Below are positions 19,823 to 33,700 of a DNA stretch of 64,000 nucleotides, piece by piece. The notes beneath the pieces were generated by a model. That model ran no database searches and was not told where the DNA came from. It worked only from the letters and a program-made list of their open reading frames with translations. Within the stretch, counting starts at the first letter, position 1, and each line of letters opens with the position of its first letter. The position numbers and the translations under genes are program-made. The stretch comes from Vitrella brassicaformis. Lineage: Eukaryota > Sar > Vitrellaceae. The stretch is from positions 39,866-103,865 of the forward strand of contig CDMY01000738.1 in NCBI GenBank assembly GCA_001179505.1. Reading direction: 5' to 3'.

Positions 19823-22800
19823 CTACTGTTCCTCCGCGGGTGGCTTCTTGCCGTCATTGACCTCGTGGCCAGCACCGCCATCGCCATCGCGACTGTCCGA
19901 ACACCCACACACCCACACACACACACACACACACACATGACGTACGCTGCTTGCTTGCGTCGTCTTGTGTGTGGTGATCGTGTCATTCGTTGTCTTGAAT
20001 GACTTACCGATCCGCCCCGCCATCCTTGTCCTTGGACGATGCACCAGCTGAAGCCGAAGCAGCAGCAGCAGCAGCAGCAGGGGCAGCAGCAGCAGGGGCA
20101 GGGCCAGCTGATGAGCGAGGACGCCAGACCCGGGAAGGAAGGGTCGGCGGCCGTCGGTTGCTGTCCCTGCTGTCCCAATCGTTGTTGCCAGATGCAGCAC
20201 CATTGTTGTTGTTGCTGCTGTTGTTGTTGTTGTTGTCGTCGTCGTGTTGCAGTGGTGTGTGGCTGCTGACTGGGGGCTGCCCATTGCCGGCTCGGTCGTG
20301 ACGGTGTCTGTCGGGCCCGGCCATACTAGACACGGTCTTGTACGTTTCAGCATAAGTGCGTGAGCTTGGGATCATTGGAATGAGACCGCCATCTCGTGTG
20401 GCCCTGATTGCACACACACACACACACACACAGACCGACAACCCATACACACACATTGAGATGGTTGTCTGCCTGCCTGCGGCGGTCACTGACCTCTGTG
20501 CGCTCATGGCTGTCAGGTGCTGCACAGTCAGCGGCGCGCTGGACATCGGCGCCATCCGCGGGCCGCCCCGGCGCGTCGCATTGCTGGAGGCAGGGCCAGG
20601 ATACTGTCGAATGAGGCAAACAGAGCGGACACACACACACGCACGCACGTACAATAAAGGGTTGAGTGGCGTACAGTACCATTTGCGAAGATATATGGCG
20701 GAATCGCTTTGAGTATGTCTGCAGCGCCGCTGGGTTGGATGAGCACTGGCTGATCCGCTCCATCACGCGCACCGCAGAGTCGATGCGCTGGTTCAGCAGA
20801 TGGCCACGGCCGGCATTCTCTAACACACACACACACACACCCCGACACAGACGAGAATGGCGACGCTGAATGACGCACATGGCTTGTGTGGGCTGCCGTG
20901 TACCTACCGTCATGCAACGCGGTGGTGAGGGCCTGCTGAGCTACGCGCTCGGCACGGGCCATCGACACCTGCATCAATCCACACCACAGGCAGGCAACAC
21001 ACTCCGAGACACCACAGATGCCCCCTTGGCCCTTCTCTCGCCCACCTCCTCATCAGCCCGTATCCCCATGGCCAGCAGACGCTTCGCACCCGCACTCTCA
21101 CGCTCACCTCCATCCCCACCACCAGCCGCGGCAGCAGCAGCAGCCGCAGCTGCGGGCACGCCATTCTCGCCAGTGTCGGCCTCCTCTGGCTCGCCCTCTG
21201 GCTGGGGCGCCCACACCCGGCGGATGGTGAGAGTCTGTGGCGCGAAGTGGAAGATCTTGCGGGCTGTGACGTCCTTGTAGCGGCCGGAGAGGGTCAGGAT
21301 GGCCTCCTCGGTGTCGGTCGAACTGGCGACCTCGGGCACCTCCTGAACACACACACAGATACATGTGTGTGGTCTGTGTGGTGCACATGTTAGTTACCAT
21401 TTCGAGCAGGATTTGTCGCCCCTCGTCAGCGGCGCAGTCTGGGAGGGTCAGAGTGCCTGCCTTGCCGCCAGGAGTGAGGCGGTGCTCGAAGTCGGAGTGG
21501 AAGGCCTTGATCGCCGAATTGTCCGCCTCAGTGGCCTGCCACGCACGTAGAATCGACACACACACATACATTGGCCGTATGCTTCTTGCGCGTGTGTTTT
21601 GTCCTGTGCTGCCTTACTTTGAAATCGAGCGTGATGTCCTGAAATGCGATGAACTTTGCGGCCCCGAGGGCAGCGGCAAACGACTCGCCCATCACGGAAG
21701 GAGACTGCATCCATAGCAGCGGCCAGCACTTCATCCATCCGTGTGTCTCCGCCCCCCGGCTCCCTGCCTCCCCACTCACTTCGATGTATGTGAACGGTGT
21801 GTGGCAGAGCTCGGCATACCCGCCCAGCGTCACCGCATCGTGATCGGCGCCAAAGCCGAACGGATATACACCACCTATGGATAGACAACGACAGAGGAAC
21901 ACAGATAGATGACACACACGCCGAATGAATCACTCCCTCCTTGTGCCCTTGTGCCTGAGTGGTCACATCCCTCCCTCCCTCCCTCCCTTCCTTCCCACGC
22001 TCTCACGCACATCGATTGGCTACGAAGCAGGACTGCACCAGCTGGCGAGTGGCTGAAGGGTATTGGTATCCTAGGTTTTCCTTCCCATCCGTCAACAGAA
22101 ACGCCGCGCAGATCGGGTTGTGTGTCCGGCGCGCCTGCAGACACTGAATGGCGCTCTCCACACCAGAGCGGATGGACGTGCCGCCCTCAGCTCGGAGGCG
22201 CATGACTGCCACAAGCACAGAAAGACAAAGAGAAGAGAGCGTCGGTGTGGACCGGACCACGTGCCGGCCTGTGTTTGTCTCGTGGGAATGCTGATACTGC
22301 GTGTGGTGGCGAGGCTCTTCTTGGCCTCCGTCATAAGGGTGAATGGCAACTCAACCCGTGCAGCACTCGAGAACGATATCACACACAGCCTGCACACACA
22401 GCACAACACAAGACACATTGGCCGGCACTCTCACGTCGCCCCCCCCAACCCCAACCCCATCTCCGCCCATCTCCACCTACCGGTCTTTGTCTGTCAGCTG
22501 CCCGATGACGAAGCGCATCGCGTCCTGCACTGAGCCCAGCTTGGCACCTGACATGGAGCCTGATACGTCGAGGACCGTGACTAGATCGAGACCCACGCCG
22601 CCACCCTCAGACACCGACACAGCACCACCAGGACGAGGAACGCTAATGTCAGCTGCCGCCACCGCAGCAGCAGCCGGAGATGGCTGGAAGGAATGAGAGA
22701 GCAAAGTATGTGTTATGTGTGCCTTTGTACGAGATGTGTGACGTACTTTGTCCCTAGTGTCGTCGCCTGGGTCGTCATCGGTGGTTGTGTGTGGCTTTTT

Positions 22801-23142
22801 GGCGACCTTGCACAGCACGAAGACGGCCATGGACTGGTCCACAGGCAACGCAGAGTACTCCAACTTCAGCGACACACCCAACGGACCTGCCAGGCAGTCA
22901 GTCACACCAACGAACGACACAGACAGGCATCTTCTCGCGTCACCCAACGCAGACCCAACGACACACGTGTACCCACCGGCATCCGGTGTGTCGTCATCTT
23001 CAAATTCCTCCTGCGATTCCGTTATCTCATCGGCAGCGTCCACGCCCACATTCACACCATGGTCAAGAGGAGCAGCCACATCCCGCCGACAGGACTGCCC
23101 ATGCGACGGCCGGTTGCCGCCCTGTGCTGTGCTGGGAGGCAT
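19823..23142 (-). CDS. Von Willebrand factor A-domain protein (VWA, Vwaint-like)
   Basis: Start ATG at 23142 (MPPSTAQGGNRPSHG). An acidic N-terminal region (EITESQEEFEDDD) and a beta-rich segment (LGVSLKLEYSALPVDQSMAV) precede the VWA domain. The VWA domain has a full metal-ion-dependent adhesion site: DVSGSMSG (DxSxS), GGTSIRSG (Thr) and LLTDGKENLG (Asp). Downstream exons encode YPFGFGADHDAVTLGGYAEL, a conserved helical region (RVAQQALTTALHD, RIDSAVRVMERISQC), then repeat-encoded runs of asparagine and alanine near 20030-20230. The end is DSRDGDGGAGHEVNDGKKPP at TAG 19823. Layout resembles eukaryotic VWA proteins with a Vwaint C-terminal region, some of which carry a RING domain at the N-terminus. 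No RING is visible here, so E3 activity should not be assumed. Probably cytosolic. About ten exons keep frame. Confidence 0.85.
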
Positions 23143-23575
23143 GACGGGCCCGGGGGCGTCAGGCCTGTGTGGGAGCGACGAGGCTGTCAGTGGACGGACA
23201 GAACAATGATACCCACCTTCATAGACTCAGAAGTTCAATCCTTATTCGGCTTACGAGGCGAGTGTTCACTCTCTGGCTCGCTGCGAGGATTGGAATGCAT
23301 TGCGGGAGGCCGCCCGAATGGTCTCATCGCTCGCAATGCGATTAGAAAGGCTGCTTCTGCGAGGAAAGGGCAATGAACCAACGCTGTAGGGCTCTCTCAA
23401 GGCATCTCCCAAACAGAATGACGAAAAGGGATCAATGACCGACCTCCGACGCCCGCGTTGGGCGTGATGAAAGAGGCTCACTTGTGCGAGCTGTCAAACG
23501 GTTCAACGGCTGGCGAGTCTACACCATGGTCATAGCTTCACTTGCTTACCCACGCAAATAGCCCACCGCCAGCAG
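23143..23575. promoter_or_regulatory. Shared 5' region of the VWA and GH1 genes
   Basis: This is about 430 bases between two divergent start codons. It is less repetitive than most intergenic DNA here and has no coding frame of note. It is presumed to hold both promoters, but no specific element was identified. Confidence 0.4.
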
Positions 23576-26207
<2,632 letters not shown>

Positions 26208-26315
26208 TCCACAGGCCGGCCGGCGCGGCTGCAATGGTGAACATCGACAAGTGCGGATTTTACAGTGGGTGGGCTGGAAACGAATCGCGTGTTCCCATCT
26301 GTGCACCATCGCAGT

Positions 26316-27225
26316 GATCGCAGTGATTCTCATAGTATGTGTGCAATTTTCGCCACGCCAAGAAGAGACAGAGCAATTGAGTGCGAGAAGAGAGCTCAGA
26401 AGATCGAGACGACATGTAGTTGGATTGGGATGTCTTTATGGACAGTCAAGTGGCTTACGATGGCTGGGATTGTCAGTGCGTCATCAGTGCATTGCCATTG
26501 CAATGGTGACGATATGTGCAGTGTCACATACACACACGTGTGTGTGACTTGAGGGGCCAATGTGTGCGTGTGTCCGTGTGTACCTCTTGGCCTGCCCGAG
26601 TGTGTGTGTGTGTGTGAGTGTGTGTGTGTGTGCTACGAGTGAAACACTCATTCACCCATGTCATGTGTATCCATCCGAGCGTAGGGCGGACACGAGGAGT
26701 GTTTTGTTTGTGAGAGGACAATAAGGAGTGGCGGCCTTGACAGACTGTGTGAGTGTGTGGTGAATTGAGAGATGGGTAGGTAGGTGCGGCTGATGCCACG
26801 CGCGTGAAGGATCTCGGGTGAGTGCTTGGAAAGACGGTCCGCTTTGTATCCATCCATATGTACAGATAGAGAAACATGAAGTCAGTGTCTGTCCTGGCCC
26901 ATCACGCATGTCGGTGGTGTCCGTACCCGTCATGAAATTGCTTGAAATAAAATAAGAACGCACGAATTGAATGGAGCGCTCTCTCTCTCTTTCTCTCTCT
27001 GTGAGGGGTGGATATATAAACGACCGATGGACCACCGACTGACCGATGTGAACGATGTATATATGAAGCGTGTACACACGTGTGCTCTCTTCCTCTCACT
27101 CTCTTGCTACATGTTTTAAGTGTCTCTTAGGGGGTGTGTCTATGCTATTCGGGGTGATAGGAGTCGATCTTAGAATCCCCAGAGAGGGAACACACAAGAG
27201 ACACACATTATCCATGAATTCGTCC
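26316..27225. repeat. 0.9-kb direct repeat, copy 1
   Basis: From TGATCGCAGTGATTCTCAT to CACATTATCCATGAATTCG this matches 36282-37202 in the same orientation, with small indels mainly in (TG)n and (CT)n tracts. It contains TGGATATATAAACGAC, a TATA-like sequence, near 27010. Its distal end overlaps the last exon or 3' UTR of the minus-strand gene at 27145-28837. Confidence 0.85.
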
Positions 27226-28837
27226 GTAGTGTGGTAGCTGACGGCTCGATGCTCACCCGACAGGATCTGGAGCTGTTGTTCGGCCATTGTGATGGAGTTA
27301 AGGGCCGCCTGCATGGTGCTCTTGGCCTGCTGCACCTGAGCCGCTATCGTCGACAACGTCATGCCTGAAATCCACACACATATGCAAATATGTGCAGGGC
27401 GTGTGTGCGTCTGCGCGTGTGATGTGACCCTGCACGTCGCGAGCGAGTTCCATGGCGGTCTGCACCTCTGCAGCCATACGCACAGAAGAGCAGTAAAAGA
27501 CACAATTAATGCATACAAATGCACAGATCTGCCATTATCCGTGTGCCCTCGGTGTGTTTGTGCTTCGAATTTGGCTGTGCTGCGTACGTCGGTCATATGG
27601 GTGCGCGGGGCTGTGTCGTACCTACCGGTCTGCAGGAATGATGCTTCAGCAGCGCTGCCCATCACACGGTTCATCACCTTATCCCACAGAAGATCCCCGT
27701 ACCCGCCGAATGCGCCTGCACTCAACGGAAATCACTCCCTGTTATTAATGTGAGTATACAGATAGGTATATTTGCCATTGCAGACGCACATAAACGTGAC
27801 GTCTCTCCCTCTCTCTCTGTGGGGTGTGTGTGTGTGTGTGTGTGAGTGTTTGCGTGTGGACAGGCAACGAACCTGGAAAATAGAAAGTGTGGAATATGTC
27901 CCTGTCCATGAATTTGATAACTGTATACAAGTAGCCGGTGTAATGCACGTCAGCCTCCGCTGGCAGTTTCTTCCTGATGAAATGCTGAAGAAGCCACACG
28001 ACCAGAGATATGTGGCAGCCAGCACAGCACACAGGTATCTTGGCGCCTGCTGGGTATGGATGCTCACCGTCCCCTGGGTAGTGCAGAATCTGTTCTCGGA
28101 CCCCGAGATGCGCGGGGTGCCACCAGCCCGCCAGTAGCACGTATGCTGTTCTAATACTTGTCGGTGATTCTGATGCCTTTCTGGGACACGGCTGGGTTGG
28201 CGATGCACGTGCCGCCTCCTCCAGTGGTCCAATCGGCCGGGTCGTAGGAACCGTGCGCATCGAGGGTTATCGTGTTGACCACACAGACCTCGGCGTCGTT
28301 TTGGCACGCCTTGGCGTCATGAAAGTTCCCTCCTGCGTCGGGCTGCCGGGCAGTGACGTAGAATGCATCGTAATAATGCTCGAACGCGTTGCCGGCATAT
28401 TTATTTTGCTGGTGATGGACCTTCTTGAACATGACCGAGCAATCGCTGCATGCATCAAGGGGAGAAAAAGGCTACCTATGGATGGGCCCACACCTTTCTA
28501 CTGCGCATCGCTTACGTGGGCTGCTCATCCGATTGCTGCCCAGTGGACGACGACGACATCCACACCTGGTCCCCTGCACACACAAGTGTGTCAGGGATAA
28601 AGACCTCCTCATGAGGGCCTTGAAGGTGGCTTACCTTGCTGGGTAGATCCACCTTCTGCAGCCACAGAACCGCAAACACGCAAAAAGAATGGGCAGATTT
28701 TCCCTGTTCGCAAGAGATCTTCCTCGCTCGTCAGCGCTGTGCGTCGGCTTACGTCGGGCATAGGTGTGCTGGGCCAGTAGGGGCTGCACGAGGCAGCCCA
28801 GGCCAGCCAGAAGAACAATGGCGAAGCCGAAACGCAT
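27145..28837 (-). CDS. Unknown secreted protein
   Basis: Start ATG at 28837 gives a signal peptide (MRFGFAIVLLAGLGCLVQ, cleavage likely after LLAQ). Later exons encode CSVMFKKVHHQQNKYAGNAF, DPADWTTGGGGTCIANPAVS, HFIRKKLPAEADVHYTGYLY, IKFMDRDIFHTFYFPG, GGYGDLLWDKVMNRVMGSAA, VQTAMELARDVQGH and STIAAQVQQAKSTMQAALNS. The C-terminal part is amphipathic and may be a coiled coil. Cysteine spacing in the middle part suggests an extracellular fold, but no family is recognised. The frame between ISQKGIRITDK-type sequence and HFIRKKLP is uncertain because TATTAG follows directly, so an intron near 28150-28085 is assumed. The 3' end (ACGAATTCATGG region and beyond) is part of the 0.9-kb repeat, so the exact stop is approximate. 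Confidence 0.5.
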
Positions 28838-28960
28838 CCTCGCAGGCAGGGGTCAGACCTGTGAGTGTACCCGGCCGCTCTGTCTGCGCTGGCTCGATTA
28901 GAGATCTGTCCGCCCCCAGGCCCCAAAACTCGACCCGTAAAGTCCCCTGCATCCTCCCCT

Positions 28961-29260
28961 NNNNNNNNNNNNNNNNNNNNNNNNNNNNNNNNNNNNNNNN
29001 NNNNNNNNNNNNNNNNNNNNNNNNNNNNNNNNNNNNNNNNNNNNNNNNNNNNNNNNNNNNNNNNNNNNNNNNNNNNNNNNNNNNNNNNNNNNNNNNNNNN
29101 NNNNNNNNNNNNNNNNNNNNNNNNNNNNNNNNNNNNNNNNNNNNNNNNNNNNNNNNNNNNNNNNNNNNNNNNNNNNNNNNNNNNNNNNNNNNNNNNNNNN
29201 NNNNNNNNNNNNNNNNNNNNNNNNNNNNNNNNNNNNNNNNNNNNNNNNNNNNNNNNNNNN
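28961..29260. other. Assembly gap of 300 N
   Basis: Exactly 300 N lie in the divergent 5' region between the genes starting at 28837 (minus) and 29275 (plus). The round length suggests a placeholder rather than a measured size. Promoters or 5' exons of either gene may be missing. Confidence 0.98.
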
Positions 29261-29274
29261 CCCCAACAACAAAG

Positions 29275-30665
29275 ATGGCCTCTCCCGTCGCACCCGTCAC
29301 CAAGTTGAGTCTGCGTGTTCGCAACAAGGCCCTGTCGAGGGCGCACGTTCGTGTGGTGGAGGCGAGGGAGCGGCAGGTGGTGGAACAGGAGCTCGAGAGG
29401 GCCACCGAGAAGGAACTGAAGATGACCCTGGGGGGTGGGATCAGTGCTGAGGTCGGTGGCCTAGAGATTGGCCTGGAGGCCAAAAGGGGCAAAGAAACAC
29501 GTACGTGACAGCATGCACCAGAATGCACGGCGGAGGTCTCGGCGGTAGGCACTCTTTTCTGGGGATGTTCAGGTGACAAGACGGAAGAGAAGGCTGTCGT
29601 CCGCATTCAGTACGGCAAGCTCAGGGAGTCACGCGACTGGTGAGAGGGGAGCTAGCTCTTTGTCCCGTGAGACCACGCTTGTCCCTTCCTATCAGGATAA
29701 CGATTGATCCCGGCGAGGAGGCCATTTTGTCAAGCTTCGACTCCCCGTACATCTCAATCATCATCGAAGACTCGGACTATCAGCTGCTCAATCAGCTCAT
29801 ACACCCAGAAGAGCACAAATATGCCATCGCACTCAGAAGGGTGAGAGAAGCCAGTTGAGAGGCGCCCTTTAGTCACCTATGGCTGCTCTCCCTTTTCTAG
29901 GCCAACCCTCCATTTGTATCTCTCGTGATTGATGCCGTCGAGGTTGCAAATGTCGAAGCCAAGCAGAAGGCTTTCCGTCTGAACAACATCGTGACGAAGC
30001 TTGTGTTGACCGCAGTCGAAAGCATGGGCCGCGGCATGTCGGTGGGGGTGGAGCCGAAGAAGAAGCGGGAGACACATGAGGAGGCCGATGTCTCGCGGCT
30101 GTGGATCCGACAAATGGACACTCTCTGCCCCAAGGGCGCTTTCCGTTTGGTCCCGGTGGCATTTCCCGACAAGACGCTGGCGGTCAGCCCATTGCTGGGC
30201 AACAGCCTCGTCCTTGATGTGCCAACGGTTGAGACAGATGCCAAGGACAGTAAAGAGGAAGCACGATACGAGCAGTGGATCATGCTCTCAGCTGAGACGC
30301 AAGAGATTGCCCAGCCGAGGACAGACAGAGGCTGGTGCAGTTCGTTCTGCTGTCAGCCCTCCAAAGATCAGCTGCTCGTGTCGCCCGACATGGAGTTCCA
30401 GCCCGCGAAGGAGCAGAGGAGGGGAAGCAGCAAGTTCGATGACGAGACAGTGACCATCAAGTGTGTTGGGCTGCCGGACCATGTGATGAGTGTCAAAACG
30501 TTTGGGAGAAGCAAGAATCTGGTGATGACGAAGGGAGACGAAGGAGTCCCCGTGGAGGCCCTGTGGCGCTGCAGCCAGCCGATTGTGACCAAGAAGGGTA
30601 GCAAAAGCAATGCCACAAACCGTATAAACGACATTGTTATCTTTTTATGCTGCCTCCTTGCTTAA
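29275..30665 (+). CDS. Unknown soluble protein with four exons
   Basis: Start ATG at 29275 (MASPVAPVTKLSLRVRNKAL), only 14 bases after the gap, so an upstream exon is possible. Exon 1 has a charged helix (RERQVVEQELERATEKEL) and ends KRGKET. Exon 2 (DKTEEKAVVRIQYGKLRES) begins near 29571, exon 3 (ITIDPGEEAILSSFDSPYIS) near 29697, and exon 4 runs from 29901 (ANPPFVSLVIDAVEVANVEA) to TAA 30663-30665. All junctions keep frame. The middle part is beta-strand rich (YISIIIEDSDYQLLNQLI). A cysteine pair region (WCSSFCCQPSKDQLLV) and a hydrophobic tail (DIVIFLCCLLA) follow. No family is recognised. The ankyrin gene starts 104 bases later, right after a CAG, so a fused transcript was considered but the phases do not obviously fit. 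Confidence 0.6.
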
Positions 30666-30768
30666 GCTGCGCTCAAAGGGGCTACCGCGACGGACACTGA
30701 AGAGGTCGGTGGCATCGCACTCGTTAAGCACGGCAGCTAGCGTTTCATTGACCCTCTGATTGACCCAG

Positions 30769-33700
30769 ATGAGCCTATTCGAGGCTTCTGCGGAGGGCAA
30801 TTTGGAGGCTGTCTTGCGGATCATTCAGACCAAAGGCGTCAAATGCCTGCAGGAGACCGACGAGGTGAGACACACCGCTTGACATGGCAATGATGGGAAC
30901 GTGACTGGTGTTTCGTGGCTTTGCAGGAGGGCTTCACGGCGCTGCACTTCGCCGCCCAAAATGGTCATGAAGACATTGTCAGAGAGATAGTGACCAAAGG
31001 CGGCAAAGAACTCATCAAAAAGAGAACCATCGTACAGGTGAGCTGAGACACAGCATGGCGAGCGACATCCAACAGCAACAGCCATCTTCATGTTCATTAG
31101 AATGAGCCTACAGCGTTGCATATGGCGATTGAGAAGGGTCATACACCAGTCGTCGCCGCGCTTGTCGAGCTCGGAGGGGCCGATGTCTTGTTTTTTCAGA
31201 GATGGGGTGCGAAAGAAGCAGTGCTCCCTACATTGTCTTCACCATTCTATTGTGCGGTATCCTATCGAACTTTATCTTGACTGTATTTCCTGCAGAATAA
31301 GGACACGCCTTTTTACACTGCTGCGCGATGTGGTGAAGTCGATGCGCTGACGGTGATGCATGCGAAAGGAGGTCGAAGCCTGCTGGAGCAGCAGTCGGAT
31401 GTAAAGAGGACATACCTTTGGACATACATGATTGCTTCCCGTGTGCATCTGTGTGTGGGATGCAGGGCGAATATGCCATTCATTCCGCAGTCGCAAAGGG
31501 CCATCTCACTGTGGTCAATCAGCTCTTATCGTGGGGCGGAAAGGCGCAGCTCGACAACCTCAACAGCGTAAAGCCCTGTGCACTGCGCATTGTCTTGGAC
31601 ATGATCTTGTTATGCTTTGCTTGGCGACTGCAGAACCGTCACACACCCTTCCTTCTTGCTGCGTGGGCTGGTCATGTGGATGTGTTGCGAGCGATTTTCG
31701 CCAAAGGGGGTGGCAAACCCTTACTGGAACAACAGAATCCAGTAAGGGGAGGAAGCCAATATCAACAAGTGTCAAGTGCGTGTCTATGATTATGACCACA
31801 GTTGGGCAGCTATGCGGTCCACTTGGCAGCTATAATGGGCCATGTTGATGCGCTTCAGCAGGTGCTGGAGTAAGGAGGAAAAGCCGAGCTCAACAAACGC
31901 GATAAGGTTGGCCAGTGGAGCATACATCGCACACATTGCCTTTGTGTGTGATTCAGGATGACTATTTCCCCATCCATCGAGCAGCTGAGAAAGGCCATCT
32001 TGATGTAGTCAAGAAATTGATTGAGTGGGGAGGAAAGGCTGAGGTCTACAGACGCGATAGCGTAAGCCAACTTAGAAAATGCGACAGGCCAACTTGGATG
32101 AAAATGTAGTGTGGAGACTTCCCCATCCGAGTTGCCGCCAGGAGTGGCGACCTAGCTACGTTCAACTACTTGATCGATCTTGGCGGGATTCAGCAGATAG
32201 ACGAGTGCAGCTTTCATGTGAGCGATAAGACCTTCAGTTATCGCATCTTCCTCTTGCTTTCTTTCCTATCCCGCGTATCCTTTTCCTCTTGCTTTCCTTC
32301 AGCTTTTCAACGATGCTGCAATGGGGGGCAATGTTGACATTCTGAAAACGATTCGCACCAGAAGAGGCCCGGGGGTCGTGAAAGCAAAGGGAAGGGTAAG
32401 AGAAAGAGAGAAAGCGGCGCATATGTGCATTGTAGGGTCCTTGGTTTTGGATGTAATGCAGTTTCTCCTCTCTGCGCTCCATTACGCAGCTTCGGAAGGT
32501 CACGCTGCCGCAGTCGCCCAGCTGCTCGAATGGGGATGCGCTGACGAAATCGATAAGCCTGATTGTGTATGCTTTCATTCAAAGCTTCAAGGCCGTTGCG
32601 ACTTTCTTTGCTTTTTCCCTTCGTGGCAGCGATCCCTGACCCCATTTCATCTTGGAGCTTTCTGCGGGCGTCTGGATGTGCTCAAAGTGCTGTACTCTAA
32701 ATTTGGAGAGCGCCTGCTTGAGCAAAGAGACGAGGTCCTGGAAGCTACCGTGACGGTTGATGTATGTACTGGTTTCTGTTGTGGATGTGTGGACAGGCTG
32801 GCCAATTCGCCATCCACCTCGCAGCTGGGGAATTCAATGACAACGCTGATGTGGTCACTCAGCTGATCGAGTGGGGCGGCATAAAGGAGCTCGAAAAGAA
32901 AAGACACGTAAGTGTTCTTTGTGTCGGTCGAGAAGCAGGTGCCTGCACTTGATGGCTATGGCTGCAGGACGGTTTGACACTCTTCGGTGTGGCTGCGCTC
33001 TGTGGTCGCGCCGATGCGTTGAGGGCGATGCATGCCAAGGGAGGCCAGGCACTCCTGTCTCAGAAGGAAGAAGATGTAAGATCACAGGACTGATTCCCAT
33101 CGACAGCATGATGGTTCAGATGCGTGTGTACGTGTATCTAATGTAGTCGGGCAACTTCCCCATCCATGCAGCTGCTGGCGGCAGTTCGGGCGATGCAGGT
33201 CGTGATACTCTAGGTCATGTCGCTGTGGTGAGGCAGCTGGTGGACTGGGGCGGCCTTGAGGAGCTCGACCGCTGCGATGAAGTAATGGCATTCTCCAAAT
33301 GCAATGCATTCTTGACTTTGCCTGACTATGGCTGCGATTTATTCTGCAGTACGGAAACACACCGTTCCATCTCGCGGCGTTGTGTGGTTGCATTTTTGTG
33401 ATGGAGGCGATGTACGCCAAGGCCGGGAAGGCGCTGCTGGACAAGCAGAGAAAAGTGAGAAAACGCAGCTTACAACAGGCTGACTCGCTTGTCCTGTGCC
33501 ATGTTTTCCTCTTGCCTGTGTATTCATGTGTGATGCAGGGTGGCTATTTCCCCATTCACTGGGCAGCCGACAAGGGTCACGTGGCTGTGGTCAATCAGCT
33601 CGTCGAGTGGAAGGGCACAAAGGAGCTCGACAAATGCGATGTTGTCAGTCAACCACCTGAGATGCACTGACAAGAGGTGGCTGCCTGACTGTGTCTGCTG

